A DNA stretch of 64,000 bases from an uncultured Woeseiaceae bacterium (lineage in GTDB: Bacteria; Pseudomonadota; Gammaproteobacteria; Steroidobacterales; Woeseiaceae): the NCBI GenBank assembly GCA_947258565.1, contig CAMYJB010000003.1, positions 124,001 to 188,000 on the forward strand. Direction: 5' to 3'. Position 1 is the stretch's first letter. Every line of letters starts with the position of its first letter. A program made the position numbers and the translations under genes. The notes beneath the pieces were generated by a model, which searched no databases, was not told the origin of the DNA, and was given only the letters and a program-made list of their open reading frames with translations. Positions 24,771 through 33,268 of the stretch are shown piece after piece.

Positions 24771-25112
24771 TCAGGTTTCTTCGAGGATCTTGAGTAACGT
24801 TATGCCCGCTGCAAACGCCATCCCGCCCAGCACGATAAGTTGCACCTGGGGCAGGAACTGTATTGGCGCACTGGCGAGTTCGACCGGCACGACATTCAGC
24901 AACGGCAACAATGCATTGATTAGCTGCAAAGCCGGTTTGAACGCGAACGCGGCACCAACCACGACAGCAACCGGCAGAGCCAGACGATTCACCCAGATCC
25001 GGCGGCGGATCGTCGATACGATCTTTGCGCTAAAGCCGTCGTCGGCTATTGGCTCGGCATGGAAGGCCGATGCCAGCAGGCGATCCACTGCGTCTGATGT
25101 CTTGTCAGCCAT
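24771..25112 (-). CDS. Small membrane protein, likely anti-sigma partner of the ECF factor
   Basis: The 113-residue protein has a cytoplasmic N-terminus (DAVDRLLASAFHAEPIADDGFSAKIVSTIRRR) and two hydrophobic helices (about 45-70 and 85-107). The N-terminal ADDGFSAKI/R pattern is common in small proteins encoded after ECF sigma genes. Its ATG lies inside the last codons of the sigma gene (TATGGCTGA), an 8-base overlap that couples translation. The anti-sigma role is inferred from this arrangement; no zinc-binding HxxxCxxC motif is present. Confidence 0.65.
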   Translation of the reverse strand: MADKTSDAVDRLLASAFHAEPIADDGFSAKIVSTIRRRIWVNRLALPVAVVVGAAFAFKPALQLINALLPLLNVVPVELASAPIQFLPQVQLIVLGGMAFAAGITLLKILEET

Positions 25113-25647
25113 ATTGATGATTTTCGATTTCAAACTGCGTCCTGATCTTTTCCTTGGCGCGGTGAATAATCGACTTCACCGTGCCGGCGGGTAATTCGGT
25201 CGTCTCCGAGATCTCCCGATGCGAAAGACCGCACGCATACGAAAAGATCATAATCACCCTCTCCTGTTCGTTCAATGCTGCCAGCAGTGTGTCGAGGTCC
25301 AGCTCGGTCTCGGGCGTGCTGTGGCTCGTCGCAGCCGATCGATCCACCTCATGACCTGCCTGCTCGAGAATTTCGTTATACCGCTTCGATTTTCGCTTCG
25401 ACTGCAGGAAGGTCGTGTACGCAATCTTCAATACCCAGCCGATAAAGCTTCCGGTCCCCGAATAAGTATGGATCTTGTTCCACGCGTGCAGGAAGCAATC
25501 CTGCGCGAGGTCGTCCGCGAGCGCCTCGTCCCGCGCCAGCTTGCGGAGGAAATTCCGCACCTGCGACTGGTGACGCCGGATGAGTTCGCCGAATGCACCC
25601 GCATCCTGGCTGGCCACCACGCGCGCGACGAGAAGCTGGTCGTCGAT
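25105..25647 (-). CDS. ECF-type sigma-70 factor, apparent ATC start
   Basis: The protein has sigma region 2 (AFGELIRRHQSQVRNFLRKLARDEALADDLAQDCFLHAW) and region 4 (LDTLLAALNEQERVIMIFSYACGLSHREISETTELPAGTVKSIIHRAKEKI), as in ECF factors. The only standard start codon is GTG 25620, which would cut off the conserved DDQLLVARV beginning of region 2 and has no ribosome-binding site. An ATC at 25647 gives the expected N-terminus and follows GGGGAGAGGAG at the right distance, so I place the start there (180 residues). It lies between the DUF6249-like gene (28 bases upstream) and the small membrane protein it overlaps. Confidence 0.85.
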   Translation of the reverse strand: MDDQLLVARVVASQDAGAFGELIRRHQSQVRNFLRKLARDEALADDLAQDCFLHAWNKIHTYSGTGSFIGWVLKIAYTTFLQSKRKSKRYNEILEQAGHEVDRSAATSHSTPETELDLDTLLAALNEQERVIMIFSYACGLSHREISETTELPAGTVKSIIHRAKEKIRTQFEIENHQYG

Positions 25648-25675
25648 TGCTCCTCTCCCCGTGACCGCTTATGGC

Positions 25676-26038
25676 TCAGTCCGATTTTGCAAAACGGTGC
25701 ATTAACAGGTACCCGACACCGATCGACAGCGGGAACATCGAGATTCCAAGCAGCGGTCCGAACGCGTCGTCCTCGCCCATGAACAACGCGAACAGCGCGA
25801 TACCGACAGCCGCAAGCACACTGATCACGCCGCGCCGCAAGTCGCGCTGCGGCGAAACAGGCGGATTGACGAGATTTTCGATCAGCTCGGGCGACAGGCC
25901 CTGACCCTTTTCTATGGCCGTGCGGATCGTAATCTGCAGGTCCCTCTTCGCCCTGTAGCGAAACCAAACCCAGAGTGATAACACGACCGCGAGGCCGATA
26001 AACATCGACAGGGGTATCCAAACTTCATGCGCGCCCAT
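25676..26038 (-). CDS. DUF6249-like small membrane protein
   Basis: The 120-residue protein has three hydrophobic segments: residues 8-26, then after a cytoplasmic stretch RAKRDLQITIRTAIEKGQGLSPELIENLV, residues 70-86 and 93-112. The middle stretch is the hallmark of DUF6249 proteins that accompany ECF sigma/anti-sigma genes. AAGGAG stands 9 bases before ATG 26038. It is the first gene of a three-gene minus-strand operon and may sense or anchor the response; this is inference from gene order. The 184-base gap to the divergent gene at 26223 is AT-rich (26110-26160) and should hold both promoters. Confidence 0.75.
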   Translation of the reverse strand: MGAHEVWIPLSMFIGLAVVLSLWVWFRYRAKRDLQITIRTAIEKGQGLSPELIENLVNPPVSPQRDLRRGVISVLAAVGIALFALFMGEDDAFGPLLGISMFPLSIGVGYLLMHRFAKSD

Positions 26039-26222
26039 TCTCAGACTCCTTGCTTACAGTAAATAAAATGCTTGTCTTCACCTGTTAGATGAGGCTCATG
26101 TGCTGTTTGGATGCACTATTTACTCGTTTTTTTATTGTTTAAAATCATAAATTTAGAGATTTTCTCGCCGCTCGGCAATCGCCGGTAACCCCAGAGGCCG
26201 CTGCGCCGCGTTTTTACCGGGC

Positions 26223-27071
26223 ATGGATATCAGAGCCCGACTTCAGGACCCGCGTTACTACCAGATCGCAGTGCTCGGCACGCTCGTCGCGTATGGCGTC
26301 CTCGCACTGGACTTCGGCATTCGCCCGGAAAATGCCATCGTCATCGTCATCGTGGCGCTCCTCGTCCAGTTTGCCGGAACGAAGGCCGCCGGACTACCGC
26401 GCTTCGACCCTCTAAGCCCGTTGATCACGTCGCTGTCGCTGACTTTGCTGTTACGCACCGACCTGGTTGCCGTCGCAGCACTCGCGGCCCTTATAGCAAT
26501 TTCGAGCAAGTTCCTCGTTCGCGTACGTAGCAAGCACGTATTCAACCCGGCAAACGTTGCGATCGTCACGCTCATGCTGTCGAGTGACCATGCCTGGGTC
26601 TCCTCCGGGCAATGGGGAGGTGCCGCCATCGGCGCATTCGCGATTGCCTGTCTGGGCTTTATCGTACTGACCCGCGCGAAGCGTGCCGAGACCACCGTCG
26701 GCTTCCTCGGCTTCTACGCGTTGTTGCTTTTCGGCCGCGCTCTCTGGCTGGGTGATCCACTCTCGATACCGATGCACCAGCTGCAGAACGGCGCGTTGCT
26801 CGTCTTTGCCTTTTTCATGATTTCGGACCCGAAGACGACACCCGATTCGGCCGCCGGCCGGGTCGTTTATTCGATGTTGGTGGCAAGCCTCGCTTTTGCG
26901 ATCCAGTTCGTCCTGTATCGACCCCACGGGCCGATCCTCGCACTCGTCGCCACGGCACCGCTGGTGCCCATGATCGATTACCTGTTCCAGGGAACGCTCT
27001 ATCGCTGGAACCACTACGTCAGTGACTGCCCCTCGAGTCACCCGTCACAGCAGATAAAAGGAGTTTATTGA
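26223..27071 (+). CDS. RnfD/NqrB-like membrane protein, stand-alone
   Basis: The 282-residue integral membrane protein belongs to the NQR2/RnfD/RnfE superfamily: about nine hydrophobic helices, the KHVFNPANVAIV loop and FMISDPKTTPDS near the end. In Rnf and Nqr this subunit carries FMN covalently on a Thr in an SxxT-like site; the SDPKTTPDS segment resembles that region. None of the other Rnf/Nqr genes is nearby. Instead it is translationally coupled to a DUF2330 protein (TGATG at 27069). It may be a stripped-down quinone or flavin membrane module; the function is unknown. Confidence 0.8.
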   Translation: MDIRARLQDPRYYQIAVLGTLVAYGVLALDFGIRPENAIVIVIVALLVQFAGTKAAGLPRFDPLSPLITSLSLTLLLRTDLVAVAALAALIAISSKFLVRVRSKHVFNPANVAIVTLMLSSDHAWVSSGQWGGAAIGAFAIACLGFIVLTRAKRAETTVGFLGFYALLLFGRALWLGDPLSIPMHQLQNGALLVFAFFMISDPKTTPDSAAGRVVYSMLVASLAFAIQFVLYRPHGPILALVATAPLVPMIDYLFQGTLYRWNHYVSDCPSSHPSQQIKGVY

Positions 27072-28408
27072 TGAAACCAGTTGTTACGATTCTCACCGCG
27101 ATCCTGACGATCGGCATCAGTACCACGGCGCAGGCATTTTGCGGTTTTTACGTTGCGAAGGCCGACACGAGCCTGTTCAACCGTGCGTCACAAGTCGTGC
27201 TCGTGCGTGACGGAAAACGCACCGTACTCACGATGGCGAACGATTTTCAGGGCGACGTGCAAGACTTCGCCGTGGTCGTTCCGGTACCCACGTTCATCGA
27301 ACGCGGCCAGATCAACGTCGGCGACAAGGCAGTCATCGAACATCTCGATGCCTATACCTCTCCGCGTCTCGTCGAGTATTTCGATCCCGATCCGTGCATG
27401 GTGCGGCGCCGGCTCGAAATGTCGCAGGACATGGCCGCGCTGCCGTCCTCCAAGGCGGCGATGGAGCGGGAAGCTCGCTCGCAGGGCGTCACGATCGAAG
27501 CGAGTTACACCGTCGGCGAGTATGACATTCTCATCCTCTCTGCCGAGGAAAGTGATGGCCTGATCAGGTGGCTCAACGACAATGGCTATCGGGTACCGCG
27601 CGGCGCCGACAGGGTCGTAGGCAGTTATCTGAAACAGGACATGCGTTTCTTCGTTGCAAAGGTAAACCTGGAGGAACAGAAGAAATCCGGCTATACGTAC
27701 CTTCGGCCACTGCAGGTCGCCTATGAGAGCAGCAAGTTCATGTTGCCGATCCGGCTCGGCACGCTGAATGCGAAGCAGCAACAGGATCTCTATGTTTACG
27801 CCCTGACCCGCACCGGTCGCGTGGAAACCACCAACTACCGTACTGTTAAGCTGCCCAGCAACATGGAAGTGCCGGCGTTCGTGAAAACCGACTTCGCAGA
27901 CTTTTACCGGGACATGTTCGCGCGCCAGACCGCCGTCGAAAATAACCGCGGTGTATTCCTCGAGTACGCGTGGGACATGTCCTGGTGCGATCCCTGTGCG
28001 GCCGATCCGCTGTCGGCCCGGGAGCTTCGCAGTCTTGGCGTCTTCTGGGTGGCCGATAAGCCCAACCAGCGCAAGATTAGCCCGCAGGGCGCCCAGAACG
28101 TATTCGTGACCCGGCTTCACGTCCGCTACGATCGCGAACATTTTCCGGAAGACCTCGTATTCCAGGAGACCGGCGACCGCCAGAATTTCCAGGGACGCTA
28201 TGTAATTCGTCACCCGTGGAAGGGCGAAGCAAGCTGCGACGTGTCGGCCTATTACGACGAGGTAAGGAAACGCCAGGAGCGTGAAGCGCAACAGCTTGCA
28301 AGTCTCACCGGCTGGGATATTGAGAACATCCGCGCAAGAATGAACTTGCCGGGCAATTCGCGGCCCGAGGAAAAACCGACGCCCTGGTGGGCGCGGCTAT
28401 GGGACTGA
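27071..28408 (+). CDS. DUF2330 secreted protein
   Basis: The 445-residue protein has a signal peptide (VVTILTAILTIGISTTAQA) followed directly by FCGFYVAKADTSLFNRASQVVLVRDG, the characteristic start of DUF2330, whose role is unknown. Further cysteines occur as CMVRR, a close pair in SWCDPCAADP, and EASCDVS, suggesting disulfides or a bound cofactor in the periplasm. AAAGGAG lies 8 bases before ATG 27071, and the start overlaps the stop of the RnfD-like gene, so the two products probably act together at the membrane. A GC-rich hairpin (28421-28439) separates it from the convergent korB-like gene. Confidence 0.85.
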   Translation: MKPVVTILTAILTIGISTTAQAFCGFYVAKADTSLFNRASQVVLVRDGKRTVLTMANDFQGDVQDFAVVVPVPTFIERGQINVGDKAVIEHLDAYTSPRLVEYFDPDPCMVRRRLEMSQDMAALPSSKAAMEREARSQGVTIEASYTVGEYDILILSAEESDGLIRWLNDNGYRVPRGADRVVGSYLKQDMRFFVAKVNLEEQKKSGYTYLRPLQVAYESSKFMLPIRLGTLNAKQQQDLYVYALTRTGRVETTNYRTVKLPSNMEVPAFVKTDFADFYRDMFARQTAVENNRGVFLEYAWDMSWCDPCAADPLSARELRSLGVFWVADKPNQRKISPQGAQNVFVTRLHVRYDREHFPEDLVFQETGDRQNFQGRYVIRHPWKGEASCDVSAYYDEVRKRQEREAQQLASLTGWDIENIRARMNLPGNSRPEEKPTPWWARLWD

Positions 28409-28420
28409 AACACGCGGGCC

Positions 28421-28439
28421 GGGCGCCTCACAGGCGCCC
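28421..28439. terminator. Hairpin between convergent genes
   Basis: GGGCGCCT, loop CAC, AGGCGCCC form a perfect 8-bp stem between the DUF2330 stop (28408) and the stop of the convergent 2-oxoacid oxidoreductase beta gene (28446). There is no T-run on either side, so it is at best a bidirectional pause or partial terminator. Confidence 0.45.
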
Positions 28440-28445
28440 GCCTGG

Positions 28446-29501
28446 CTAGCGGTAAGTTTTGAGAATCTTTTTGAGCTCGCCTTTCGGCGGCCGCAGCGAC
28501 TGCATCGGCAACTCTGCAAAAGGTGTGTCGACGTTTCCCATCAGGTCGTGCATTTCCTTGCGCTCGTCGTCGATGTACAGCAGCCCGGTAACGATCTCAC
28601 CCGCGTTAAACCGCTCACGCAGGTATTTGAACGCTCCTGCGCGGCTCGTCGGGTCGTAATCGGCCTCGATCTTTCTCAGCATGATCTTGCTGCCGTCGTG
28701 CATCGTAACCGGCATGGCGGAGCCCTGTTCGTAGTCTGCCGTGATCGTTTCGAATGGCGCTATGTAGTCAACGTCAACGACGTGATTGTAGAACTGCCGT
28801 GTGTGGGCATAACTCTTCGTCGATCCTTCGTGATCGTTGAAGGTGACACACGGGCTGATGATATCGACCAGCGAGAAGCCCTTGTGCAGAAGCGCCCCCT
28901 TGATGAGCGGTACGAGCTGAGCCTTGTCGCCAGAGAAGCTGCGCGCAATGTAGGTGGCGCCGAGACTTAGCGCGGTGCTTACCGGGTCGATCGGTTCCTG
29001 CTGGTTCGGCAGTCCTTTCTTTGGTTTGCTACCGATATCCGCGGACGCCGAAAACTGTCCTTTCGTCAGGCCGTACACGCCATTGTTTTCGATGATGTAG
29101 CACATGTTCAGGTTACGGCGAATCGCATGCACGAATTGGCCCACCCCGATCGACAGCGAGTCTCCGTCCCCCGAAACCCCGATATAGGTCAGGTGGCGAT
29201 TCGCGGTGTTGGCACCGGTCGTTACCGACGGCATGCGCCCGTGCACCGAATTGAACCCGTGAGATTGCTGAACGAAATACGCCGGAGTCTTCGACGAGCA
29301 GCCGATGCCGCTCATCTTGGCAAGCATGTGCGGTTCGATGTCGAGGTCGAATACGGCCTGGATTATCGCAGCCGTTACCGAATCGTGCCCGCACCCGGCG
29401 CACAGAGTCGACACGGCTCCCTCGTAGTCACGTGACGTCAGGCCCAGTTTGTTCTTGCGCACACTGGGATGGGAAACGCTTGGTTTGGCGATATAACTCA
29501 T
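28446..29501 (-). CDS. korB: 2-oxoacid:ferredoxin oxidoreductase, beta subunit
   Basis: The 351-residue thiamine-diphosphate subunit has a TPP motif GDGDSLSIGVGQFVHAIRRNLN followed by IIENNGVYGLTKGQ. Cysteines at CAGC (34 and 37), IGCSSK and SPCVTF fit the four ligands of the single [4Fe-4S] cluster of two-subunit enzymes. It oxidatively decarboxylates a 2-oxoacid (most likely 2-oxoglutarate, possibly pyruvate) to acyl-CoA and reduces ferredoxin. Its ATG overlaps the alpha gene stop by 4 bases. It is last in the minus-strand operon of reductase, alpha and beta. Substrate choice is inferred from closest family resemblance only. Confidence 0.88.
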   Translation of the reverse strand: MSYIAKPSVSHPSVRKNKLGLTSRDYEGAVSTLCAGCGHDSVTAAIIQAVFDLDIEPHMLAKMSGIGCSSKTPAYFVQQSHGFNSVHGRMPSVTTGANTANRHLTYIGVSGDGDSLSIGVGQFVHAIRRNLNMCYIIENNGVYGLTKGQFSASADIGSKPKKGLPNQQEPIDPVSTALSLGATYIARSFSGDKAQLVPLIKGALLHKGFSLVDIISPCVTFNDHEGSTKSYAHTRQFYNHVVDVDYIAPFETITADYEQGSAMPVTMHDGSKIMLRKIEADYDPTSRAGAFKYLRERFNAGEIVTGLLYIDDERKEMHDLMGNVDTPFAELPMQSLRPPKGELKKILKTYR

Positions 29502-31300
29502 GCGGCGCGACCTTTGGATATTTCTTCGAGTACCCTGTCAACGACAAATCCCGCGTTCATCGGAATGCCGTTGTAATGCAACAATGACACCAGTTTGTCT
29601 GGCTGCAGGTCGAAGTCGAGAATAAGCAGTGCGCGTAACTGTGCGTCGCGATTCTGTTCGACGACGTAGACAACTTCGTGCTTGTCGATGAATTCCTTGA
29701 CAGACTCGCTGAACGGGAAGGCTTTGACACGGCAGTAATTCAGCCCGACATTCTGCGCACCAAGCCGGTCGAGGGCCTCCTTGCAGGCCCCGTTTCCGCT
29801 GCCAACCGTAAGAATGGCCGCGTTATTGAACTTCGAGTATGCGATCTCCGGCCCCGGCACGAGTTTGCGAGCCGTCTCCCACTTCGCGTCCAACCGATCG
29901 ATGACTTCCTGGTAATCCGTCGCGTTCTCCGTGTACGCGCCGTACTTTGTGTGCCCGGAGCCGCGCGTGAAATACGATCCCTTGGGGTGCGTGCCCGGCA
30001 GGGTGCGATAGGGGATGCCATCGCCGTCGACGTCGAGGTAACGATAGAAGGCATCCATTTCCTCGAGATCTTCCGCCGAGAGAATCTTGCCCCGATCGTG
30101 CACGTAGCTCTCGTCCCACTCGAACTCCGGCACCATCCAGTCGTTCATGCCGATGTCGAGGTCGGACAGGACCATTACGGGTGTTTGCAGGCGATCGGCC
30201 AGGTCGAATGCCTGCGGCGCCATCGTAAAGCACTCATGGGGATCGGCCGGGAACAGCAGCACGTGCTTCGTATCGCCGTGCGACGCATAGGCGCAACTCA
30301 GGATATCCGACTGCTGGGTTCGCGTCGGCATGCCCGTTGACGGCCCGGTACGCTGCACATTGAAAATCACGGCGGGTATTTCGGCGTAGTAGCCGTAACC
30401 GATGAACTCGCTCATCAGCGAGATGCCCGGGCCGCTGGTCGGCGTAAAAGAGCGTGCACCCATCCAGCTGGCACCGAGCACCATGCCGATTGCTGCAAGC
30501 TCGTCTTCAGCCTGGATAATCGCGTAGGTCCGCTTGCCGCTCTCGGGATCGATTCGGTACTTCGCGCAAAATGCCCGGAATGCATCCATGAGTGACGTCG
30601 ACGGTGTGATCGGGTACCAGGCCCCGACGGTAGCGCCCGCATAGACGCAGCCCAGCGCCGAAGCCGTGTTTCCGTCGATGACGATATGCCGGTGGGTCGC
30701 ATCCATCTTCTCGACCCTGGGTGGCGACGGCCCGTTGAAATTTTCCATCGCATAGTCGTACCCGAGGTGTATGGCTTCCATGTTCGCCGCGATGAGATGC
30801 TGCTTTTCCGCAAACGTCTCCTCGAGCAAGCCCATTATGACCTCGAGATCGATATTGGTGAGAGCGGCGATGACTCCGACGTACGCGATATTCTTCATGA
30901 GGATTCGCGTACGCACGCCGTCGAATCGCTCGTTGCACAATCGTGACAGCGGCACACCGATGACCGTGATGTCGTCGCGATCCAGCTGCCTGCTGCGCGG
31001 CCACGTCGAGTCATAGATCAGCCAGCCACCCGGCGCAACGTCCGCCATGTCCCTGGTATAGGTCTGGACGTTCATCGCAACCATGATGTCGACGCGATCC
31101 GAGCGCGACTGGTAGCCATCCTTCGTTACCCGGATCTCGTACCAGGTGGGCAGCCCCTGGATATTCGACGGGAAGTAATTCTTGCCGACGACAGGAACAC
31201 CCATGCGGAATATAGCTTTGCGCAACAGGCCGTTCGCACTCGCCGAACCGGTACCGTTTACCGTGGCGATCTTGATGACGATGTCGTTGGGTCCGGCCAC
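29498..31300 (-). CDS. korA: 2-oxoacid:ferredoxin oxidoreductase, fused gamma-alpha subunit
   Basis: The 600-residue protein fuses the gamma domain (residues 1-185, starting IVIKIATVNGTGSASANGLLRKA) to the alpha pyrimidine-binding domain (about 210-590). The latter has the YPITPSTSLMDAF motif, SGPGISLMSEFIGYGYYAEIP and the GPSTGMPTRTQQSD loop. It pairs with the beta subunit to form the active heterodimer. The start is GTG 31300, with GGGATCA nearby. It begins 15 bases after the stop of the iron-sulfur flavoprotein gene. The fused architecture is that of the KorA type found in some aerobes. Confidence 0.88.
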   Translation of the reverse strand: MAGPNDIVIKIATVNGTGSASANGLLRKAIFRMGVPVVGKNYFPSNIQGLPTWYEIRVTKDGYQSRSDRVDIMVAMNVQTYTRDMADVAPGGWLIYDSTWPRSRQLDRDDITVIGVPLSRLCNERFDGVRTRILMKNIAYVGVIAALTNIDLEVIMGLLEETFAEKQHLIAANMEAIHLGYDYAMENFNGPSPPRVEKMDATHRHIVIDGNTASALGCVYAGATVGAWYPITPSTSLMDAFRAFCAKYRIDPESGKRTYAIIQAEDELAAIGMVLGASWMGARSFTPTSGPGISLMSEFIGYGYYAEIPAVIFNVQRTGPSTGMPTRTQQSDILSCAYASHGDTKHVLLFPADPHECFTMAPQAFDLADRLQTPVMVLSDLDIGMNDWMVPEFEWDESYVHDRGKILSAEDLEEMDAFYRYLDVDGDGIPYRTLPGTHPKGSYFTRGSGHTKYGAYTENATDYQEVIDRLDAKWETARKLVPGPEIAYSKFNNAAILTVGSGNGACKEALDRLGAQNVGLNYCRVKAFPFSESVKEFIDKHEVVYVVEQNRDAQLRALLILDFDLQPDKLVSLLHYNGIPMNAGFVVDRVLEEISKGRAA

Positions 31301-31315
31301 TCGGTGATCCCTGAC

Positions 31316-33133
31316 TCAGGCAGCGCTTACGCCGGTCTTCTCCGGCTGCGCCTCGGCTGCTTCATCCTCGGCGTACGGTATGAGCACCTGCGATTTCTGC
31401 ATGTCCCACGCACCGGTCGGACAGCGCTCGGCACACAGGCCGCAGTGCACGCAGATATCCTCGTCCTTGACCATGACGCGCGCCGTATGCGGCAGCTCAG
31501 CGGACACGTAGAGACCCTGCTCCGGGTTCTCTGCAGGTGCCGACAGCCTCGTACGCAGGTCCGCTTCGTCACCATTGTGGGTGATCGTCAGGCAGTTGAC
31601 CGGGCAGATATCGATACAGGCGTCGCATTCGATGCAGAGATTTGCCGCAAAGACGGTCTGGATATCGCAGTTCAGGCACCGCTCGACTTCCAGGATCGTC
31701 TGCTCTGCGGTGAATCCCAGCTCGACCTCGATATCGAGCTTCTTGAATCGTTCCTTGAGCTCAACGTGCGGCATGATGCGGCGCTCGGCCGGATCGAAAT
31801 AGTTCGAGTAGCTCCACTCGTGCATGCCCATCTTTTGCGACAGGAGGTTTATGCCCATCGGCATGCGCGTTGCGACATCCTCACCCTGGCAGTACTTGTG
31901 TATCGAGATGGCGGCTTCGTGACCATGCGCAACGGCCCAGATGATGTTCTTGGGGCCGAATGCGGAGTCGCCGCCGAAGAACACGCCCTCACGGGTGCAC
32001 ATCATGGTGGTCTCGTCGACGACGGGACAGTCCCATTGATTGAATTCGATGCCGATGTCACGCTCGATCCAGGGAAATGCATTGTCCTGGCCGATAGCAA
32101 GGATGACATCGTCACAGGGAATCGTCGTTTGATCGACCACCGTGCCACGGTCGATACGACCGTCTTCGTCCACCACGTACTCCATCAACTCGAAGGTCAT
32201 ACCGACGAGTTTGCCGTCCTCGATCACGAATTCTTTCGGCGAATGATTGACGAGGATGTCCACGTTCTCTTCTTCAGCGTCCTCCAGCTCCCAGTGGGAT
32301 GCCTTGAAGAAGCCCCGCGGCTTGCGAGCCATCACCTTGACGTCGGTGGCGCCGAGGCGCAGCGACGTGCGGCAACAGTCCATGGCCGTATTGCCAACGC
32401 CGATGATCAGCACGCGCTTGCCGATCTTTTCGATATGTTCGAAAGCGACCGATTCGAGCCAATCGATGCCGATGTGTATCCGCTCGCTGTCGTAGCGCCC
32501 CGGAATCTCGAGGTTCTTGCCACGCGGCGCCCCGGTGCCGACGAAAACCGCGTCGAACTCGCCACTGTCGAGCAGGTCCTTCATGCTTTCGATGCGGTGA
32601 TTCAGCTTGAGCTCGACGCCCATGTCGATTATGTAGTTGATCTCTTCGTCGAGCACCTCGGGCGGCAGACGGAAACGCGGAATGTTGGTGCGCATGAGTC
32701 CGCCGGTCGTATCGAGTGCCTCGAAGATCGTGACCTCGTAGCCGAGCGGCCGAAGATCGTTGGCCACGGTCAGCGACGCGCAGCCGCAGCCGATTAGCGC
32801 CACTTTTTTTCCATTGCCTTTCGCCGGCCCTGTCGGCAGACGATCCGTGATGTCCTCGCGATGATCCGACGCGACGCGCTTCAGCCGGCAGATCGCGACG
32901 GGCTTCTCGTCCACGCGTCCGCGACGGCACGCGGGCTCGCAGGGCCGGTCGCAGACACGGCCGAGGATGCCGGGGAATACATTGGACTTACGATTCTCGA
33001 TATAGGCGTCGCCAAAACGCCCCTGCGCAATGAGCCTTATATATAAGGGTACATCGGTATGGGCGGGACAGGCCCACTGGCAGTCGACCACCTTGTGGAA
33101 GTAGTCGGGATTTGAGGTATCCGTTGGCTTCAT
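31316..33133 (-). CDS. GltD-like NAD(P)-dependent flavoprotein with ferredoxin domain
   Basis: The 605-residue protein has three parts. An N-terminal Cys cluster (CQWACPAH, CDRPCEPACRRG) is typical of the GltD/PreT family. A two-dinucleotide-fold reductase follows (VALIGCGCASLTVANDL for FAD, VLIIGVGNTAMDC for NAD(P)H, and AIGQDNAF). The C-terminal ferredoxin has motifs CIECDACIDICPVNC and CVHCGLCAERCPTG for two [4Fe-4S] clusters. The usual GxGxxG of the FAD site reads GCGCAS, with Cys and Ala at two Gly positions. It probably passes electrons between ferredoxin reduced by the 2-oxoacid enzyme and NAD(P)H. It is first in the operon, behind a promoter at 33185-33212. Confidence 0.88.
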   Translation of the reverse strand: MKPTDTSNPDYFHKVVDCQWACPAHTDVPLYIRLIAQGRFGDAYIENRKSNVFPGILGRVCDRPCEPACRRGRVDEKPVAICRLKRVASDHREDITDRLPTGPAKGNGKKVALIGCGCASLTVANDLRPLGYEVTIFEALDTTGGLMRTNIPRFRLPPEVLDEEINYIIDMGVELKLNHRIESMKDLLDSGEFDAVFVGTGAPRGKNLEIPGRYDSERIHIGIDWLESVAFEHIEKIGKRVLIIGVGNTAMDCCRTSLRLGATDVKVMARKPRGFFKASHWELEDAEEENVDILVNHSPKEFVIEDGKLVGMTFELMEYVVDEDGRIDRGTVVDQTTIPCDDVILAIGQDNAFPWIERDIGIEFNQWDCPVVDETTMMCTREGVFFGGDSAFGPKNIIWAVAHGHEAAISIHKYCQGEDVATRMPMGINLLSQKMGMHEWSYSNYFDPAERRIMPHVELKERFKKLDIEVELGFTAEQTILEVERCLNCDIQTVFAANLCIECDACIDICPVNCLTITHNGDEADLRTRLSAPAENPEQGLYVSAELPHTARVMVKDEDICVHCGLCAERCPTGAWDMQKSQVLIPYAEDEAAEAQPEKTGVSAA

Positions 33134-33184
33134 CTTTTACCACGTCCGCTTCCCGGCGAACGGGCTGATTCCACATTGGAGGCT

Positions 33185-33212
33185 AGCATAACGGGATCGA
33201 CCGGAAAGTAAA
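33185..33212 (-). promoter_or_regulatory. Candidate promoter of the 2-oxoacid oxidoreductase operon
   Basis: On the minus strand, TTTACT (33207-33212), a 16-base spacer and TATGCT (33185-33190) lie about 50 bases before ATG 33133. Matches to the sigma-70 boxes are good and no other promoter-like pair is visible in the 135-base gap. Confidence 0.5.
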
Positions 33213-33268
33213 CCGTTTTGCTCACACGTGTCGAAGTAGGCCAAAACGCTGCTTTGCGTGCAGGAATC

